Assembly (NCBI GenBank): GCA_016177305.1
Contig: JACOVK010000032.1
Location: 1 to 12,149, forward strand
DNA length: 12,149 bases
Source of the DNA: Parcubacteria group bacterium
GTDB lineage: Bacteria; Patescibacteriota; Patescibacteriia; UBA2169
Direction of reading: 5' to 3'
Shown: positions 11,712-12,149 of the stretch, piece by piece
Position numbering within the stretch: the stretch's first letter is position 1
How the letters are laid out: every line of letters starts with the position of its first letter
Made by a program: the position numbers and the translations under genes
The notes under the pieces: generated by a model
Database searches by the model: none
Told to the model about the DNA's origin: nothing
What the model saw: only the letters and a program-made list of their open reading frames with translations

Positions 11712-12149
11712 CTACTCCTTGTTTTCGGTTTCTTGGGCAGGCGCATTGGCGGCAGAAGCTGTTTCATCGGCAACAGGCGCTGATTCCTTGGCTGGTTTCG
11801 CTTTTTGCGCCCGCGGCTTGCGGAGCTTGGTGAGCGCTTTGATGAGGGTTTTCGCGTTATTCACCTTGTTGCTGCTTCCCATGATTTTGGCAACTACGTC
11901 GCGCACGAGCGCGAGCTCCAAAATCTGGCGCACCACGCTGCCGGCAATCACTCCGGTGCCCGGGGGAGCCGGCTTGAGCAAAATCTTGGCGGACGCGTCC
12001 CGGATGCGCACCTCGTGCGGAATGGTTCCGCTCTCCGTGATCCTGACCTGAATCAGGTTCTTTTTGGCGTCGTTGGTCGCCTTGCTGATGGCGAGCTGCA
12101 CGTCCGCCCCTTTTGCGATGCCAATGCCCACCTTGCCCTTGCGGTCGCC
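11712..12149 (-). CDS. rpsE: Small ribosomal subunit protein uS5 (partial, 5' end beyond the window)
   Basis: S5 is part of the small-subunit mRNA entry region and affects decoding accuracy. The C-terminal 145 residues are present; the frame runs off the right window edge with GDRKGKVGIGIAKGAD, so the N-terminal RNA-binding domain lies outside. Family motifs IPHEVRIRDASAKILLKPAPPGTG and GSVVRQILELALVRDVVAKIMGSSN are clear. After the last conserved helix there is a tail of about 40 residues rich in Ala, Pro, Lys and Glu (from around KLRKPRAQKAKPAK), absent from the E. coli protein and probably disordered. It is the upstream-most gene of the minus-strand spc-like run seen here and carries the rplO ribosome site near its stop. 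Confidence 0.95.
   Translation of the reverse strand, partial: GDRKGKVGIGIAKGADVQLAISKATNDAKKNLIQVRITESGTIPHEVRIRDASAKILLKPAPPGTGVIAGSVVRQILELALVRDVVAKIMGSSNKVNNAKTLIKALTKLRKPRAQKAKPAKESAPVADETASAANAPAQETENKE

Overview
The window looks like chromosomal DNA of a Candidate Phyla Radiation (Patescibacteria) bacterium with moderately high G+C. The evidence is the compact layout with many 4-base ATGA overlaps, the small two-membrane-segment and orphan proteins between housekeeping genes, and a ribosomal order rpsE-rplO-secY with no rpmD (L30) between rpsE and rplO; absence of L30 is a reported CPR trait. TGA, TAG and TAA all occur as stops at expected protein ends, so the standard bacterial code fits and TGA=Gly lineages are unlikely. 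The exact phylum cannot be told from this stretch.

Layout. (1) 46-121: a tRNA on the minus strand with an odd anticodon arm, then a roughly 200-base divergent control region holding candidate promoters in both directions and a hairpin that is a strong terminator only on the minus strand. (2) 321-3618, plus strand: a purine cluster purB-purE-purC with good Shine-Dalgarno sites, followed by a 100-residue protein I cannot name. (3) 3620-3716: a 97-base, almost fully self-complementary element between that gene and dnaB. (4) 3788-6067, plus strand: dnaB, whose N-terminal domain lacks about 50 residues, then ybaB and recR, ending in a terminator shared with the convergent gene. (5) 6096-12149, minus strand: read in transcription order, rpsE (cut by the window edge), rplO, secY, adk, a two-segment membrane protein, map, ruvX, a MraY/WecA-type glycosyl-phosphate transferase, a membrane-anchored DUF192 protein, and rplU with its own near-consensus promoter.

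How the genes work together. PurE, PurC and PurB supply successive steps of AIR to AICAR conversion, and PurB also makes AMP from adenylosuccinate. DnaB, YbaB, RecR and RuvX belong to replication, nucleoid and recombination functions. The minus-strand run is the end of the spc ribosomal-protein operon joined to secretion (SecY), nucleotide balance (Adk), protein maturation (Map) and cell-envelope synthesis.

The most noteworthy signals are the structured 97-base element, the internally shortened DnaB, the unusual tRNA, and three genes (dnaB, ybaB, rplU) whose promoter -10 boxes sit 6-8 bases before the ATG, so their mRNAs should be leaderless or nearly so.
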